The notes beneath the pieces were generated by a model. It ran no database searches. It saw nothing but the letters and a program-made list of their open reading frames with translations, and was not told the origin of the DNA. From Bacillus velezensis (GTDB lineage Bacteria > Bacillota > Bacilli > Bacillales > Bacillaceae): 64,000 nucleotides of DNA. This document shows, one piece after another, positions 13,423-21,946 of the stretch. The DNA lies in NCBI RefSeq assembly GCF_001461825.1, contig NZ_LLZC01000022.1, forward strand, positions 1 through 64,000. Direction: 5' to 3'. A program made the position numbers and the translations under genes. The stretch's first letter is position 1. The number at the start of each line of letters is the position of its first letter.

Positions 13423-14979
13423 ATGAGTATTTTATCCGTAAAAGATTTAAGCCACGGCTTTGGTGACCGTGCGCTTTTTAACAATGTATCGTTCCGTCTT
13501 TTAAAAGGGGAACACGTCGGCTTAATCGGAGCAAACGGCGAAGGTAAATCAACGTTTATGAATATTATTACCGGAAAGCTTGAGCCTGATGAGGGTAAGG
13601 TTGAATGGGCGAAAAACGTGCGCGTCGGCTACCTCGATCAGCATACCGTGCTTGAAAAAGGAAAAACGATCCGCGACGTGCTGAAAGATGCGTTCCATTA
13701 CTTATTTGCAATGGAAGAGGAAATGAATGAGATTTACAACAAAATGGGCGAAGCGGACCCTGATGAGCTTGAGCAGCTGCTTGAAGATGTCGGTGTCATT
13801 CAAGACGCCCTGACAAACAATGATTTCTACGTGATTGACAGCAAAGTTGAAGAAATCGCCCGCGGCCTCGGCCTGCAGGATGTCGGCCTTGACCGCGACG
13901 TCACAGACTTAAGCGGCGGACAGCGGACGAAAGTGCTGCTCGCCAAACTGCTTTTGGAAAAACCGGAAATCCTTCTGTTGGACGAACCGACCAACTACCT
14001 TGATGAACAGCATATTGAATGGCTGAAACGCTATTTGCAGGAATATGAAGATGCGTTCATCTTAATTTCTCACGACATTCCGTTTTTAAACAGCGTGATC
14101 AATTTGATTTATCATGTGGAAAATCAGGAGCTGACGCGTTATGTCGGCGATTACCATCAGTTTATGGAAGTATACGAAGTGAAAAAACAGCAGCTCGAAG
14201 CCGCCTATAAAAAACAGCAGCAGGAAGTCGCAGAGCTGAAAGATTTCGTCGCCCGCAACAAAGCGCGCGTCAGCACGAGAAATATGGCGATGTCCCGCCA
14301 GAAAAAGCTTGATAAGATGGATATGATCGAACTGGCGGCCGAAAAACCGAAACCTGAATTCCATTTCAAGCCTGCGAGAACGTCAGGCAAGCTCATTTTT
14401 GAAACGAAGGACTTAGTCATCGGCTACGATACTCCGCTGTCACGCCCGCTCAATCTCAGAATGGAGCGCGGACAGAAAGTCGCCCTGTACGGCGCAAACG
14501 GCATCGGGAAAACGACGCTGTTAAAAAGCCTGCTCGGTGAAATCCAGCCGCTGGAAGGCACGGTGGAACGGGGCGAGCATCAATACACGGGCTATTTCGA
14601 GCAGGAAGTGAAAGAAACCAATAACAATACGTGCATCGAAGAAGTGTGGAGCGAATTTCCTTCCTTTACCCAGTACGAAATCCGCGCCGCCCTCGCCAAA
14701 TGCGGCCTGACGACCAAACACATTGAAAGCCGCGTCTCCGTTCTCAGCGGAGGAGAAAAAGCGAAGGTCAGACTGTGCAAGCTGATCAATTCAGAAACAA
14801 ACCTGCTCGTGCTTGACGAACCGACAAACCACCTGGATGTCGATGCGAAAGAAGAGCTGAAACGCGCGCTGAAAGAATACAAAGGCTCCATTCTGCTGAT
14901 TTCCCACGAACCCGAGTTCTACATGGATATCGCGACGGAAACATGGAATTGTGAATCTTGGACGACGAAAGTGCTGTAA
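13423..14979 (+). CDS. yfmM: ABC-F family ATPase YfmM
   Basis: A 518-residue soluble protein with two ABC ATPase domains in tandem: Walker A GANGEGKST and GANGIGKTT, signatures LSGGQ and LSGGE, and Walker B segments LLLDEPTN and LVLDEPTN. There is no membrane segment. The charged linker between them (about residues 235-320, Arg/Lys/Gln-rich helices) is the P-site tRNA interaction motif of ABC-F translation factors. It probably rescues or protects ribosomes. AGAGGTG precedes ATG codons at 13420 and 13423; the latter gives the better spacing. Confidence 0.9.
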   Translation: MSILSVKDLSHGFGDRALFNNVSFRLLKGEHVGLIGANGEGKSTFMNIITGKLEPDEGKVEWAKNVRVGYLDQHTVLEKGKTIRDVLKDAFHYLFAMEEEMNEIYNKMGEADPDELEQLLEDVGVIQDALTNNDFYVIDSKVEEIARGLGLQDVGLDRDVTDLSGGQRTKVLLAKLLLEKPEILLLDEPTNYLDEQHIEWLKRYLQEYEDAFILISHDIPFLNSVINLIYHVENQELTRYVGDYHQFMEVYEVKKQQLEAAYKKQQQEVAELKDFVARNKARVSTRNMAMSRQKKLDKMDMIELAAEKPKPEFHFKPARTSGKLIFETKDLVIGYDTPLSRPLNLRMERGQKVALYGANGIGKTTLLKSLLGEIQPLEGTVERGEHQYTGYFEQEVKETNNNTCIEEVWSEFPSFTQYEIRAALAKCGLTTKHIESRVSVLSGGEKAKVRLCKLINSETNLLVLDEPTNHLDVDAKEELKRALKEYKGSILLISHEPEFYMDIATETWNCESWTTKVL

Positions 14980-14981
14980 AC

Positions 14982-15021
14982 AAAAAAAGGAACTCCCGCC
15001 TGAGCGGAAGTTCCTTTTTTT
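14982..15021. terminator. Bidirectional terminator between yfmM and yfmO
   Basis: A-rich arm, stem GGAACT(C)CCGC / GCGG(A)AGTTCC, then a T-run on either strand. It serves both convergent genes. Confidence 0.8.
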
Positions 15022-15022
15022 C

Positions 15023-16207
15023 TTAATGTCCGGCTTTTATTCCGGCGAGATGTTTGCGTCCCATGAGAAGGACAAGCATGCCGACAAAAACGACGATCCC
15101 GCCTACTGTATATGGTGTGCTTGCAGTGAAGTGTTCTGACAGCATTCCCGCAATCCACGGAGCGAGCGCACCGCCGATAAAACGGACTGAGCTGTAGGCT
15201 GAAGACGCGATTGAACGTTCAACCGGTGCAGAACCCATTACAGCGGTTGTCATGATCGTATTCACCATACCGAGAACAGCACCGGCGACAACGATACACG
15301 TAATGATCAACGTCTGATGGTCAGTCCAGATCCCCATGACGATGAGAATGACCGCAAAGGCGATAAAGAGAACGACGAGCGAACCCACTGTTCCCAGCGC
15401 TTTGTGCACGAGCGGCGCCGTAAAGACTGACGTAATTGCCAGCAATAACCCCCAGCCGAAGAAGACGTATCCAAGGCCGTGTTCATCTAAATCCAGCACG
15501 AACGGAGAATAAGCAAGCAAAATAAAAAATCCAAAGTTGTATAAGAATGCAGATACTGCCATTGTCAAAAGGCCTTTATATTTGAGCGCCTTCATCGCAT
15601 CAAACACACCGACGCGTTTCGCCGGTTTCGGCAGCTTCGGCAGCATGAGTGAAATCGCGCAAAGCGCTATGAACATGAGGACAGACACTCCGAAGAACGG
15701 AGCGCGCCATGAAATGCTGCCAAGCTCTCCGCCGGCAAGCGGCCCGACGGAAATCCCCAAGCCGAGCGCAGCCTCATACAAAATAATGGCTTTGGCGCTG
15801 CCGCCGACAGATACCCCGACAATGACGGCAAGCGCGGTTGAAATAAAGAGAGCATTCCCAAGCCCCCAGCCGCCGCGATAGCCGACAAGCTGAGCGATTG
15901 AACTTGAGCTTCCGCCGAGAGCGGCAAACACGATGATAAAAATAAGTCCGAGAAGCAGCGTCCATTTTGCGCCGATCCGGCTTGAAATCGCGCCGGAGAA
16001 AAACATCATAAAACCGGTAACGAGCAAATAACTTGTAAATAACAGAGATACTTCACTAGGTGAAGCATGTAATTGTGCGGCGATTGCCGGAAGAATCGGA
16101 TCGACAAGACCGATTCCCATAAAGGAAATAACACAGGCAAACGCAACCGCCCAAACGGCTTTCGGCTGGCTGAATAAGCCTGTTTTCTGTTGTGATGATG
16201 TATCCAT
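15023..16207 (-). CDS. yfmO: MFS multidrug efflux pump YfmO
   Basis: A 394-residue transporter with 12 predicted membrane segments, of the DHA1 drug:H+ antiporter type. An acidic residue in the first helix (GIGLVDPILPAIAA) is typical. AGGAGG precedes the ATG. It lies downstream of the MerR regulator yfmP with 63 bp between them, containing a perfect hairpin. In B. subtilis, YfmP represses yfmP-yfmO, and loss of the regulator alters metal sensitivity. Confidence 0.9.
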   Translation of the reverse strand: MDTSSQQKTGLFSQPKAVWAVAFACVISFMGIGLVDPILPAIAAQLHASPSEVSLLFTSYLLVTGFMMFFSGAISSRIGAKWTLLLGLIFIIVFAALGGSSSSIAQLVGYRGGWGLGNALFISTALAVIVGVSVGGSAKAIILYEAALGLGISVGPLAGGELGSISWRAPFFGVSVLMFIALCAISLMLPKLPKPAKRVGVFDAMKALKYKGLLTMAVSAFLYNFGFFILLAYSPFVLDLDEHGLGYVFFGWGLLLAITSVFTAPLVHKALGTVGSLVVLFIAFAVILIVMGIWTDHQTLIITCIVVAGAVLGMVNTIMTTAVMGSAPVERSIASSAYSSVRFIGGALAPWIAGMLSEHFTASTPYTVGGIVVFVGMLVLLMGRKHLAGIKAGH

Positions 16208-16239
16208 TTGACCAGACCTCCTGTTTCATCCATTAAAAG

Positions 16240-16261
16240 AAACGCTATATCCATAGCGTTT
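16240..16261 (-). promoter_or_regulatory. Hairpin between yfmP and yfmO
   Basis: A perfect 9-bp stem AAACGCTAT/ATAGCGTTT with a 4-nt loop and a weak T-rich tail on the minus strand. It may be a partial terminator lowering yfmO expression, or an mRNA stabiliser. Confidence 0.5.
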
Positions 16262-16270
16262 ACAGCAAAA

Positions 16271-16693
16271 TCATTCGATTGATTGAATGGCGCGGTCAGC
16301 TTTTTCTTTCATTCCGTTAAGGCGCGTTTTAAAATGCTGAAATGTGCTGATCTTCTCATCAATCATCTCAAGCTGGTGGTTCAAAGCCTGCTGAATCTCT
16401 TCCAGCTTTTCTTTCCGTTCCTTCGGATCCAGTGACAACAAGTACCCCTCTTTGTTTAATTCCAGCTGACGGCTCATCTCCATAAACTGCTGAAGCTCCT
16501 GAAGGGAAAAACCGAGCACTTCTTTTGTGCTGGTTACTTTTTCGAGCTCCTCCATATCATCTTCAGAGTAAAGCCGGACGCCGCCTTCTGTCCGTTTAGG
16601 AGCAGGAATCAAACCAATCTCCTCGTAAAAACGAATGGTTCGTTTTGTCAATCCGCTTCGCTTGGCAACTTGATCAATCTTCATCCATTCCAA
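16271..16693 (-). CDS. yfmP: MerR-family regulator YfmP
   Basis: A 140-residue regulator with an N-terminal winged helix-turn-helix (MKIDQVAKRSGLTKRTIRFYEEIGLI), followed by a dimerisation coiled coil (residues 75-135) and no extended ligand domain. No conserved metal Cys cluster is seen. I placed the start at TTG 16693, seven nucleotides after GAGGGGG; longer in-frame starts would run through the promoter. It controls the downstream pump yfmO and, from its own operator, itself. Confidence 0.88.
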   Translation of the reverse strand: MEWMKIDQVAKRSGLTKRTIRFYEEIGLIPAPKRTEGGVRLYSEDDMEELEKVTSTKEVLGFSLQELQQFMEMSRQLELNKEGYLLSLDPKERKEKLEEIQQALNHQLEMIDEKISTFQHFKTRLNGMKEKADRAIQSIE

Positions 16694-16724
16694 GGTGAAT
16701 CCCCCTCTTGTCGTATCTGTTTCT

Positions 16725-16762
16725 ATTATACACCATTTGAACCTTAACGTAAACGTAAACTT
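16725..16762 (-). promoter_or_regulatory. yfmP-yfmO promoter with MerR-type dyad
   Basis: On the minus strand TTTACG, 17-bp spacer, TATAAT. The -35 region overlaps a dyad (AACCTTAACGT ... ACGTAAACTT) of the kind bound by MerR-family proteins. Confidence 0.65.
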
Positions 16763-16833
16763 TTTTACGCCTGATAAACTTTGCTTGGACAAAACGTTTG
16801 TCTTTAAAGCGCCGGGAGACATCTGTGCAAGAT

Positions 16834-16886
16834 AAAAAAAGCCGGTATGACCCGCCATCTTCTCGGGGGCCGTACCGGCTTTTCTT
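16834..16886 (-). terminator. Terminator of yfmR
   Basis: Stem AAAAGCCGGTA/TACCGGCTTTT with a long internal loop that itself contains complementary C and G runs. T-run on the minus strand. Confidence 0.75.
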
Positions 16887-18774
16887 AATTCTCAAGTTCT
16901 TCAATCATCAGTGACAATTCGGTCCAGCGCTCCATCGCCGCTTCAAGCTCTTCAGCCGTTTTTGCCTGTTCGGCCATCAGTTCTTGAATCTTTCCGAAAT
17001 CACTTCCTGCTTCAGCGATTTCCGCTTCCAGACGCTGATGCTTTTCTTCAAGGCCGGCGATTTTGTCTTCGATGCCGTCCCATTCGATCTGATCCTTATA
17101 TGAAAGCTTTTTGCGCTTTTTCTTCGGCTCTTCTTCCGCCTTTTTCTCTTCGGCCGGCTGTTTTACCGCCGTCTTCTTCGCTTTTGCGTGTTCCATGTAT
17201 TCACTGTACGAACCTTGGAAACGGGAAATGACACCTTGTCCTTCAAATACGATCAGGCGGTCAAGGACGCGGTCAAGGAAATAGCGGTCATGGGATACGG
17301 TGATGACGACGCCTGGGAACTGTTCGATATAATCTTCGAGCACGCTTAATGTTTCCGTGTCCAGATCATTGGTCGGCTCATCTAAAAACAGCACATTCGG
17401 TTCCTGCATCAGTACATTCAGCAAGTACAGACGGCGCTTTTCCCCGCCCGACAGCTTTCTGATATACGTCTGCTGCATCGGACGCGGGAACAGAAAACGC
17501 TCAAGCATTTGTTCCGCGGTGATGACATCGCCTTCCGCCGTTTTGACGATTTCAGCCGTCTCTTTTATATATTCAATGACTTTCATATCACCGTTCATTT
17601 CGCTGTGATCCTGGGTGTAGTAGCCGATCCGGACCGTCTGCCCGATGGTGATATTGCCGCTGTCAGGCTGAATTCTGCCGGCGAGGCTGTTTAAAAGTGT
17701 CGTTTTCCCGATTCCGTTCGGCCCGATGATGCCGATTCGTTCCCCCGGGATGACAAGCTCATTAAACTGGCTGATCAGCGCTTGGCCGTTATAGGTAATG
17801 GAGACGTTATCGGCTTCGATCACCTGTTTTCCGAGACGGTGGGAGCCGATCGCGAAATCGAGTGATCCGGAGACTGCCGGCCCTTTTTGCTCTTTGAGCG
17901 CCTCCGCTCTGTCCACTCTCGCTTTTTGTTTCGTCGAGCGCGCTTTCGCCCCTCTTCTGAGCCACGCCAATTCGCGGCGCAGGAGGTTTTGACGTTTTGT
18001 TTCTTTCTGCTCCGCCAGCGCTTCCCGTTCGGCCCGTTTTTCCAGGAATACTTCATAGTTTCCTTTATACGTATAAAGGCTGCCTCTCTCAAGCTCGTAA
18101 ATTCTGTTCGTCACCCTGTTCAGAAAATATCTGTCGTGCGTGACAAGCATAACGGCGCCCGGATATTGCGATAAGTAGCCTTCCAGCCATTCAATCGTTT
18201 CATTGTCCAAGTGGTTTGTCGGTTCATCCAAAATGAGCAGGTCAGCCGGCTGGATGACGTTTTTCGCAATCGCGACGCGCTTTCTCTGGCCGCCGGACAG
18301 CTCGCTGACATCCTTCATCAGATCGGTGACGCCAAGTTTGGTTAAAACCGTTTTGGCTAACGTATTCGCCTCCCACGCATCATTCGCGTCCATTCGGGCC
18401 TGCGCATCAAGCAGCTGTTTCTGGCGCTGGTCATTTTCCGGTTCTTCATTCAGCGCCTGAAGCGCTTTTTCGTATTCTCTCATCGTTCTCATGACGGCTG
18501 ATCCGCCGGAATAAATATGCTCAAGTACGGTTTGTCCGGCCGGAAGCTCAGGGTCCTGATGCAAAAACTCAATATGCACGTTTCCTGAGGCCGTAATCTC
18601 GCCTTCCTCCGTTGATTCAAGGCCGGCAATGGTTTTCAGAAGCGTAGACTTCCCCGTTCCGTTCGGGCCGATTAAACCGATTCTTTCATTCTCTTCAATA
18701 TGAAAGGAGATATGGTCGAATAATGTCTTATCTCCGTATGTTTTATAAAGGTTTTCCGCTTTTATGATGCTCAT
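16885..18774 (-). CDS. yfmR: ABC-F family ATPase YfmR (Uup-like)
   Basis: A 629-residue protein with two soluble ABC ATPase domains (Walker A GPNGTGKST and GPNGIGKTT, LSGGQ and LSGGE) and a C-terminal coiled coil rich in Lys/Glu from about residue 530, as in Uup. Family members act on the ribosome; B. subtilis YfmR supports translation of difficult (proline-rich) stretches together with EF-P. It may matter here because a giant proline- and glycine-containing protein lies in the same window; that link is speculation. Start at ATG 18774 (MSIIKAEN), after GAGGATTGATAGGG. Confidence 0.9.
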   Translation of the reverse strand: MSIIKAENLYKTYGDKTLFDHISFHIEENERIGLIGPNGTGKSTLLKTIAGLESTEEGEITASGNVHIEFLHQDPELPAGQTVLEHIYSGGSAVMRTMREYEKALQALNEEPENDQRQKQLLDAQARMDANDAWEANTLAKTVLTKLGVTDLMKDVSELSGGQRKRVAIAKNVIQPADLLILDEPTNHLDNETIEWLEGYLSQYPGAVMLVTHDRYFLNRVTNRIYELERGSLYTYKGNYEVFLEKRAEREALAEQKETKRQNLLRRELAWLRRGAKARSTKQKARVDRAEALKEQKGPAVSGSLDFAIGSHRLGKQVIEADNVSITYNGQALISQFNELVIPGERIGIIGPNGIGKTTLLNSLAGRIQPDSGNITIGQTVRIGYYTQDHSEMNGDMKVIEYIKETAEIVKTAEGDVITAEQMLERFLFPRPMQQTYIRKLSGGEKRRLYLLNVLMQEPNVLFLDEPTNDLDTETLSVLEDYIEQFPGVVITVSHDRYFLDRVLDRLIVFEGQGVISRFQGSYSEYMEHAKAKKTAVKQPAEEKKAEEEPKKKRKKLSYKDQIEWDGIEDKIAGLEEKHQRLEAEIAEAGSDFGKIQELMAEQAKTAEELEAAMERWTELSLMIEELEN

Positions 18775-18932
18775 GGTCCCTATCAATCCTCACGTAAGTT
18801 CATGTGTTCATTTTAAATCAGGCGCTGGAATAAAACTAGTAAAAGGACAGACAAATTTCTTGGAAGAGATCATTTTGTCCGAAGAATGTTTCCGCCTCTC
18901 CTTTTATACACTGGAGGGGAAGAGGTGATGAC

Positions 18933-20000
18933 ATGATCAGCGTCAGTTTGTGCGTTATCGTGAAAAATGAAGAGGAAGTGCTTGCGGGCTGTCTTGATTC
19001 CGTCAAAGACATTGCGGATGAAATTGTGATTGCTGATACGGGCTCGACCGACCGGACGAAAGAAATCGCGGCCCGTTATACGGATAAGATTTATGATTTT
19101 GAATGGATCGATCACTTTGCGGCCGCCCGTAATTTTGTGTTTTCGAAAGCGGAAATGGATTATATTCTGTGGCTGGACGCCGACGATATACTGACGGAAA
19201 AGGACCGTGAAAAGCTGATTGAACTGAAGGCGTCGCTTTCAAAAGAGGTGGACGCGATATCCATGTATTATCACGTCGGCTTTGATGCTCGGGGAGAGGT
19301 CAGCTTCAGATACCGCCGCAACCGACTCGTCAAGCGTGAAAAAGGGTTCCGCTGGATCGGAGCCGTGCATGAGTATCTTGAAGTATACGGAAACATCATA
19401 GAAACCGATATTGCCGTCACACACCGGAAATCCGAGAAAAAGCACTCGCCTCCCTCAGACCGCAACTTGAAGATTTATGAGAAAATGGCGGAAAACAGTG
19501 AAACGATGACACCGCGCGATTTGTTTTACTTCGCGAATGAATTAAAGGATCACGGCCAGTATCAGCGCGCCATCACGTATTATCACCATTTTCTTTCCAC
19601 AAAACAGTGCTGGATCGAAGACGAGATCAGAACGTGCCAATATCTATCCGATTGCTACAGGGCGGTCGGCCATGAAGAGGCCGCCATGACATCTCTCTTA
19701 AAATCATTTCTGATCGATTGTCCGCGGCCGGAGTTCTGCTGCAGGCTCGGCGACTATTTTGCGGAGAAACGGCAATACCGGCAGGGCGTGTTTTGGTATG
19801 AGCTCGCCCTATCCGCCAAAAGCAGTGATGCAGGCTTTACCCAGCTCGAGTACTCCACCTGGTATCCCCATCTGCAGCTCTGCGTCTGCCACTGGCAGCT
19901 CGGCGACAGAGAAAAAGCGAAGATTCATAACGACAAAGCCGCCTCCTATCATCCGTCACATCCGAGTGTCCTGTATAATCAAAACGTGCTCGGCACATAA
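18933..20000 (+). CDS. Family 2 glycosyltransferase with TPR tail
   Basis: A 355-residue cytoplasmic protein. Residues 1-200 are a GT-A glycosyltransferase domain: start SVSLCVIVKNEEEVL, nucleotide-sugar Asp in IADTGSTDRT, and DxD-type WLDADD near residue 93. Residues 210-350 form TPR-like helical repeats (FYFANELKDHGQYQRAITYY). The architecture matches SunS-like glycosyltransferases that modify peptides or surface proteins on Cys/Ser/Thr. GAGGTG precedes ATG 18933. It stands alone between yfmR and an SDR gene, so its acceptor is unknown. Collagen-like Thr residues encoded in this window are one possibility, but this is not shown. Confidence 0.82.
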   Translation: MISVSLCVIVKNEEEVLAGCLDSVKDIADEIVIADTGSTDRTKEIAARYTDKIYDFEWIDHFAAARNFVFSKAEMDYILWLDADDILTEKDREKLIELKASLSKEVDAISMYYHVGFDARGEVSFRYRRNRLVKREKGFRWIGAVHEYLEVYGNIIETDIAVTHRKSEKKHSPPSDRNLKIYEKMAENSETMTPRDLFYFANELKDHGQYQRAITYYHHFLSTKQCWIEDEIRTCQYLSDCYRAVGHEEAAMTSLLKSFLIDCPRPEFCCRLGDYFAEKRQYRQGVFWYELALSAKSSDAGFTQLEYSTWYPHLQLCVCHWQLGDREKAKIHNDKAASYHPSHPSVLYNQNVLGT

Positions 20001-20010
20001 CATCGAAAAA

Positions 20011-20041
20011 AAGAGCTGCCCCCGTGTGAAGGGCAGCTCCT
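20011..20041 (-). terminator. Terminator of the SDR gene
   Basis: Stem GAGCTGCCC/GGGCAGCTC with T7 on the minus strand. It also sits 3' of the convergent glycosyltransferase gene. Confidence 0.8.
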
Positions 20042-20047
20042 TATTGA

Positions 20048-20947
20048 TTACGCTGTCGGAATTCCTCCGCTTACACTGTAAATTTGGGATGTCACATAGC
20101 TCGATTCTTCTGAGGCCAAAAAGACATAAATCCCTGCTAGCTCCGCCGGCTGTCCGGCACGCTTTAATGGGACGGCCGGTGTTTCCTTGCCGAATTTCGG
20201 AATGTTTTCACCGGGCTGTCCTCCCGAAATCTGCAGCGGCGTCCAGATCGGCCCCGGCGCTACCGAGTTGACTCTGATTCCTTTATTCGCCAGCTGCTTT
20301 CCTAAGCCGACGGTAAAACCGATAATGGCATGTTTCGTCGCGGCATAATCCAACAGCATCGGGCTTGGATTATACCCTTCTACGGACGTTGTCGTAATAA
20401 TAGACGCGCCTTCCGGCAGATACGGAAGCGCGGCTTTGACGAGCCAATACAGCGAGAATACGTTGACTTCAAATGTTTGATAGATTTGTTCTGTGGCAAG
20501 ATCGCTGATATCATCCACTGCCTGCTGTTTGCCGGCGACAAGAGCGAGCGTGTCAAGACCGCCAAGCTCTTGATACGCTTTTTCCGCCAATTCTCCGCAA
20601 AACGTTTCATCGCTTAAATCTCCCGGCAGCAGAACGGCTTTTCTTCCCTCTTTTTCAATTAACGCTTTCACTTCTTCGGCATCCGGCTGTTCCTCAGGCA
20701 GATAGTTAATCGCCACATCCGCCCCTTCCCGGGCATAAGCAATCGCGGCGGCCCGGCCGATACCTGAATCGCCGCCGGTGACGAGGGCTTTTCTTCCCTT
20801 CAGCTTGCCGGCTCCTTTATAGCTTGTTTCACCGCAGTCCGGCACAGGCTTCATCTCTTTTTGCAAACCGGGCGGTTCTTGATATTGTTTTGGAAATTCA
20901 TCATGATCATATTTCGTCAGCGGGTTGTGCAGATTTGCATCAGACAT
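20048..20947 (-). CDS. Short-chain dehydrogenase of the general-stress type (YhxC/YdaD/YhdF-like)
   Basis: A 299-residue classical SDR with an N-terminal extension (about 45 residues, Pro- and charge-rich) typical of Bacillus stress SDRs. The NAD(P) site is [12 protein letters not shown]; the catalytic triad is seen as [23 protein letters not shown] (Ser, Tyr, Lys). Substrate unknown. AAAGGAG precedes ATG 20947; the in-frame ATG at 21001 overlaps the promoter and is unlikely. A sigma-B promoter is present, so induction by general stress is expected. Confidence 0.88.
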   Translation of the reverse strand: MSDANLHNPLTKYDHDEFPKQYQEPPGLQKEMKPVPDCGETSYKGAGKLKGRKALVTGGDSGIGRAAAIAYAREGADVAINYLPEEQPDAEEVKALIEKEGRKAVLLPGDLSDETFCGELAEKAYQELGGLDTLALVAGKQQAVDDISDLATEQIYQTFEVNVFSLYWLVKAALPYLPEGASIITTTSVEGYNPSPMLLDYAATKHAIIGFTVGLGKQLANKGIRVNSVAPGPIWTPLQISGGQPGENIPKFGKETPAVPLKRAGQPAELAGIYVFLASEESSYVTSQIYSVSGGIPTA

Positions 20948-20986
20948 ACAAGACTCTCCTTTATCATTGGTGATGTATTCGTATGT

Positions 20987-21013
20987 GTACCCCTTTAGCA
21001 TGACGGATCAAAC
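20987..21013 (-). promoter_or_regulatory. Sigma-B promoter of the SDR gene
   Basis: GTTTGA, 15-bp spacer, GGGTAC on the minus strand, 40 bp before the chosen start. Confidence 0.65.
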
Positions 21014-21046
21014 GTGTAAGTGCAGTTTTCGATTGATAAAGGGAAA

Positions 21047-21077
21047 ACAAAAAAGGAGCCCGTAAGCTCCCTTTTTT
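21047..21077 (-). terminator. Terminator of yfmT-yfmS
   Basis: Stem GGAGC/GCTCC extended by A/T pairs, with T6 on the minus strand. Confidence 0.75.
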
Positions 21078-21931
21078 TATGACTCTCCGAGTACGTTTTC
21101 AGCCATTTTCGCTAAATGCTGGGCGCTTCCCGAAATTTCCTGCATCGTGGCAGAAATTTGTTCAACCGCCGCCGCTTGGCCGTCCGTGTTCTGGTTGATG
21201 GATTCAATTGAGTCCTCCAGCCCTTTCAGCAGGCTGTGGATTTTTTTCGTAATTTGGTCAATTTGGCCGACATTGTCTTTTGAATGAGTGGCAAGCTTGC
21301 GGATCTCATCCGCCACCACGGAAAAGCCCTTGCCGGATTCTCCTGCTCTCGCGGCTTCAATGGCCGCATTCAAACCGAGCAGATTGCTTTGATCCGAGAT
21401 GCCCTTGACAGTGACGGAAATGTCGGCGATTTCTCCCGCGCTTTCACTGACTTGTTTCGCCTGAGTGGAAATCCCGTTCATCTGTGCTGAGAAACCGCTG
21501 ATGGATTCTGAGATATCCGCGATGGCCGAAGCGGTCTGCTCCACGACGGCGGACAGGCTTTCAGCGACATCATGAAGCTTGGCTGATTTTTCAAGGCTCG
21601 TGCCGAGACCGACGCCGCCGATGACTTTTCCGTTTTCATCGTGAAGCGGAATCGCTCTGGCGATCAGCGGAAATCCGAACAGCTCTTTCGGCACCATGCT
21701 TGTCTTCTTCTGATTCATGCGGATCGCGTCTGTAATGATGTCCCCTTTTTGCAGCGGGTCCCCCGGCTTTACGTTAAGAGAAAACGTTTTAGCCGGAATA
21801 TTCACGATTAATTTTTCTGTATCATAAATTCCGATGGTGATGTCATCTTGGATCAGGCTGTTTAAAAAAGGCGCAACTTTGACAAAAGCGTCAAGCAGGC
21901 TGTGCGTTTGCTGCTCCGTCTGTATACTCAT
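21077..21931 (-). CDS. yfmS: Soluble methyl-accepting chemotaxis-type protein YfmS
   Basis: A 284-residue cytoplasmic chemoreceptor without membrane segments. Residues 1-115 form a sensor domain (DUF3369/PAS-like position, IGIYDTEKLIVNIP). Residues 120-284 form the signalling coiled coil with the CheA/CheW hairpin GLNAAIEAARAGESGKGFSVVADEIRKLA. AAGGAG stands 8 nt before ATG 21931. It is 15 bp downstream of yfmT, so the two form one operon. The ligand is unknown. Confidence 0.9.
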   Translation of the reverse strand: MSIQTEQQTHSLLDAFVKVAPFLNSLIQDDITIGIYDTEKLIVNIPAKTFSLNVKPGDPLQKGDIITDAIRMNQKKTSMVPKELFGFPLIARAIPLHDENGKVIGGVGLGTSLEKSAKLHDVAESLSAVVEQTASAIADISESISGFSAQMNGISTQAKQVSESAGEIADISVTVKGISDQSNLLGLNAAIEAARAGESGKGFSVVADEIRKLATHSKDNVGQIDQITKKIHSLLKGLEDSIESINQNTDGQAAAVEQISATMQEISGSAQHLAKMAENVLGES

Positions 21932-21946
21932 TTCTTTCACTCCTTC

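Noticed and set aside
16694-16858. N-terminal extension of YfmP
   Set aside because: Would translate through the promoter and operator; the TTG at 16693 has a good SD and gives a normal MerR start.
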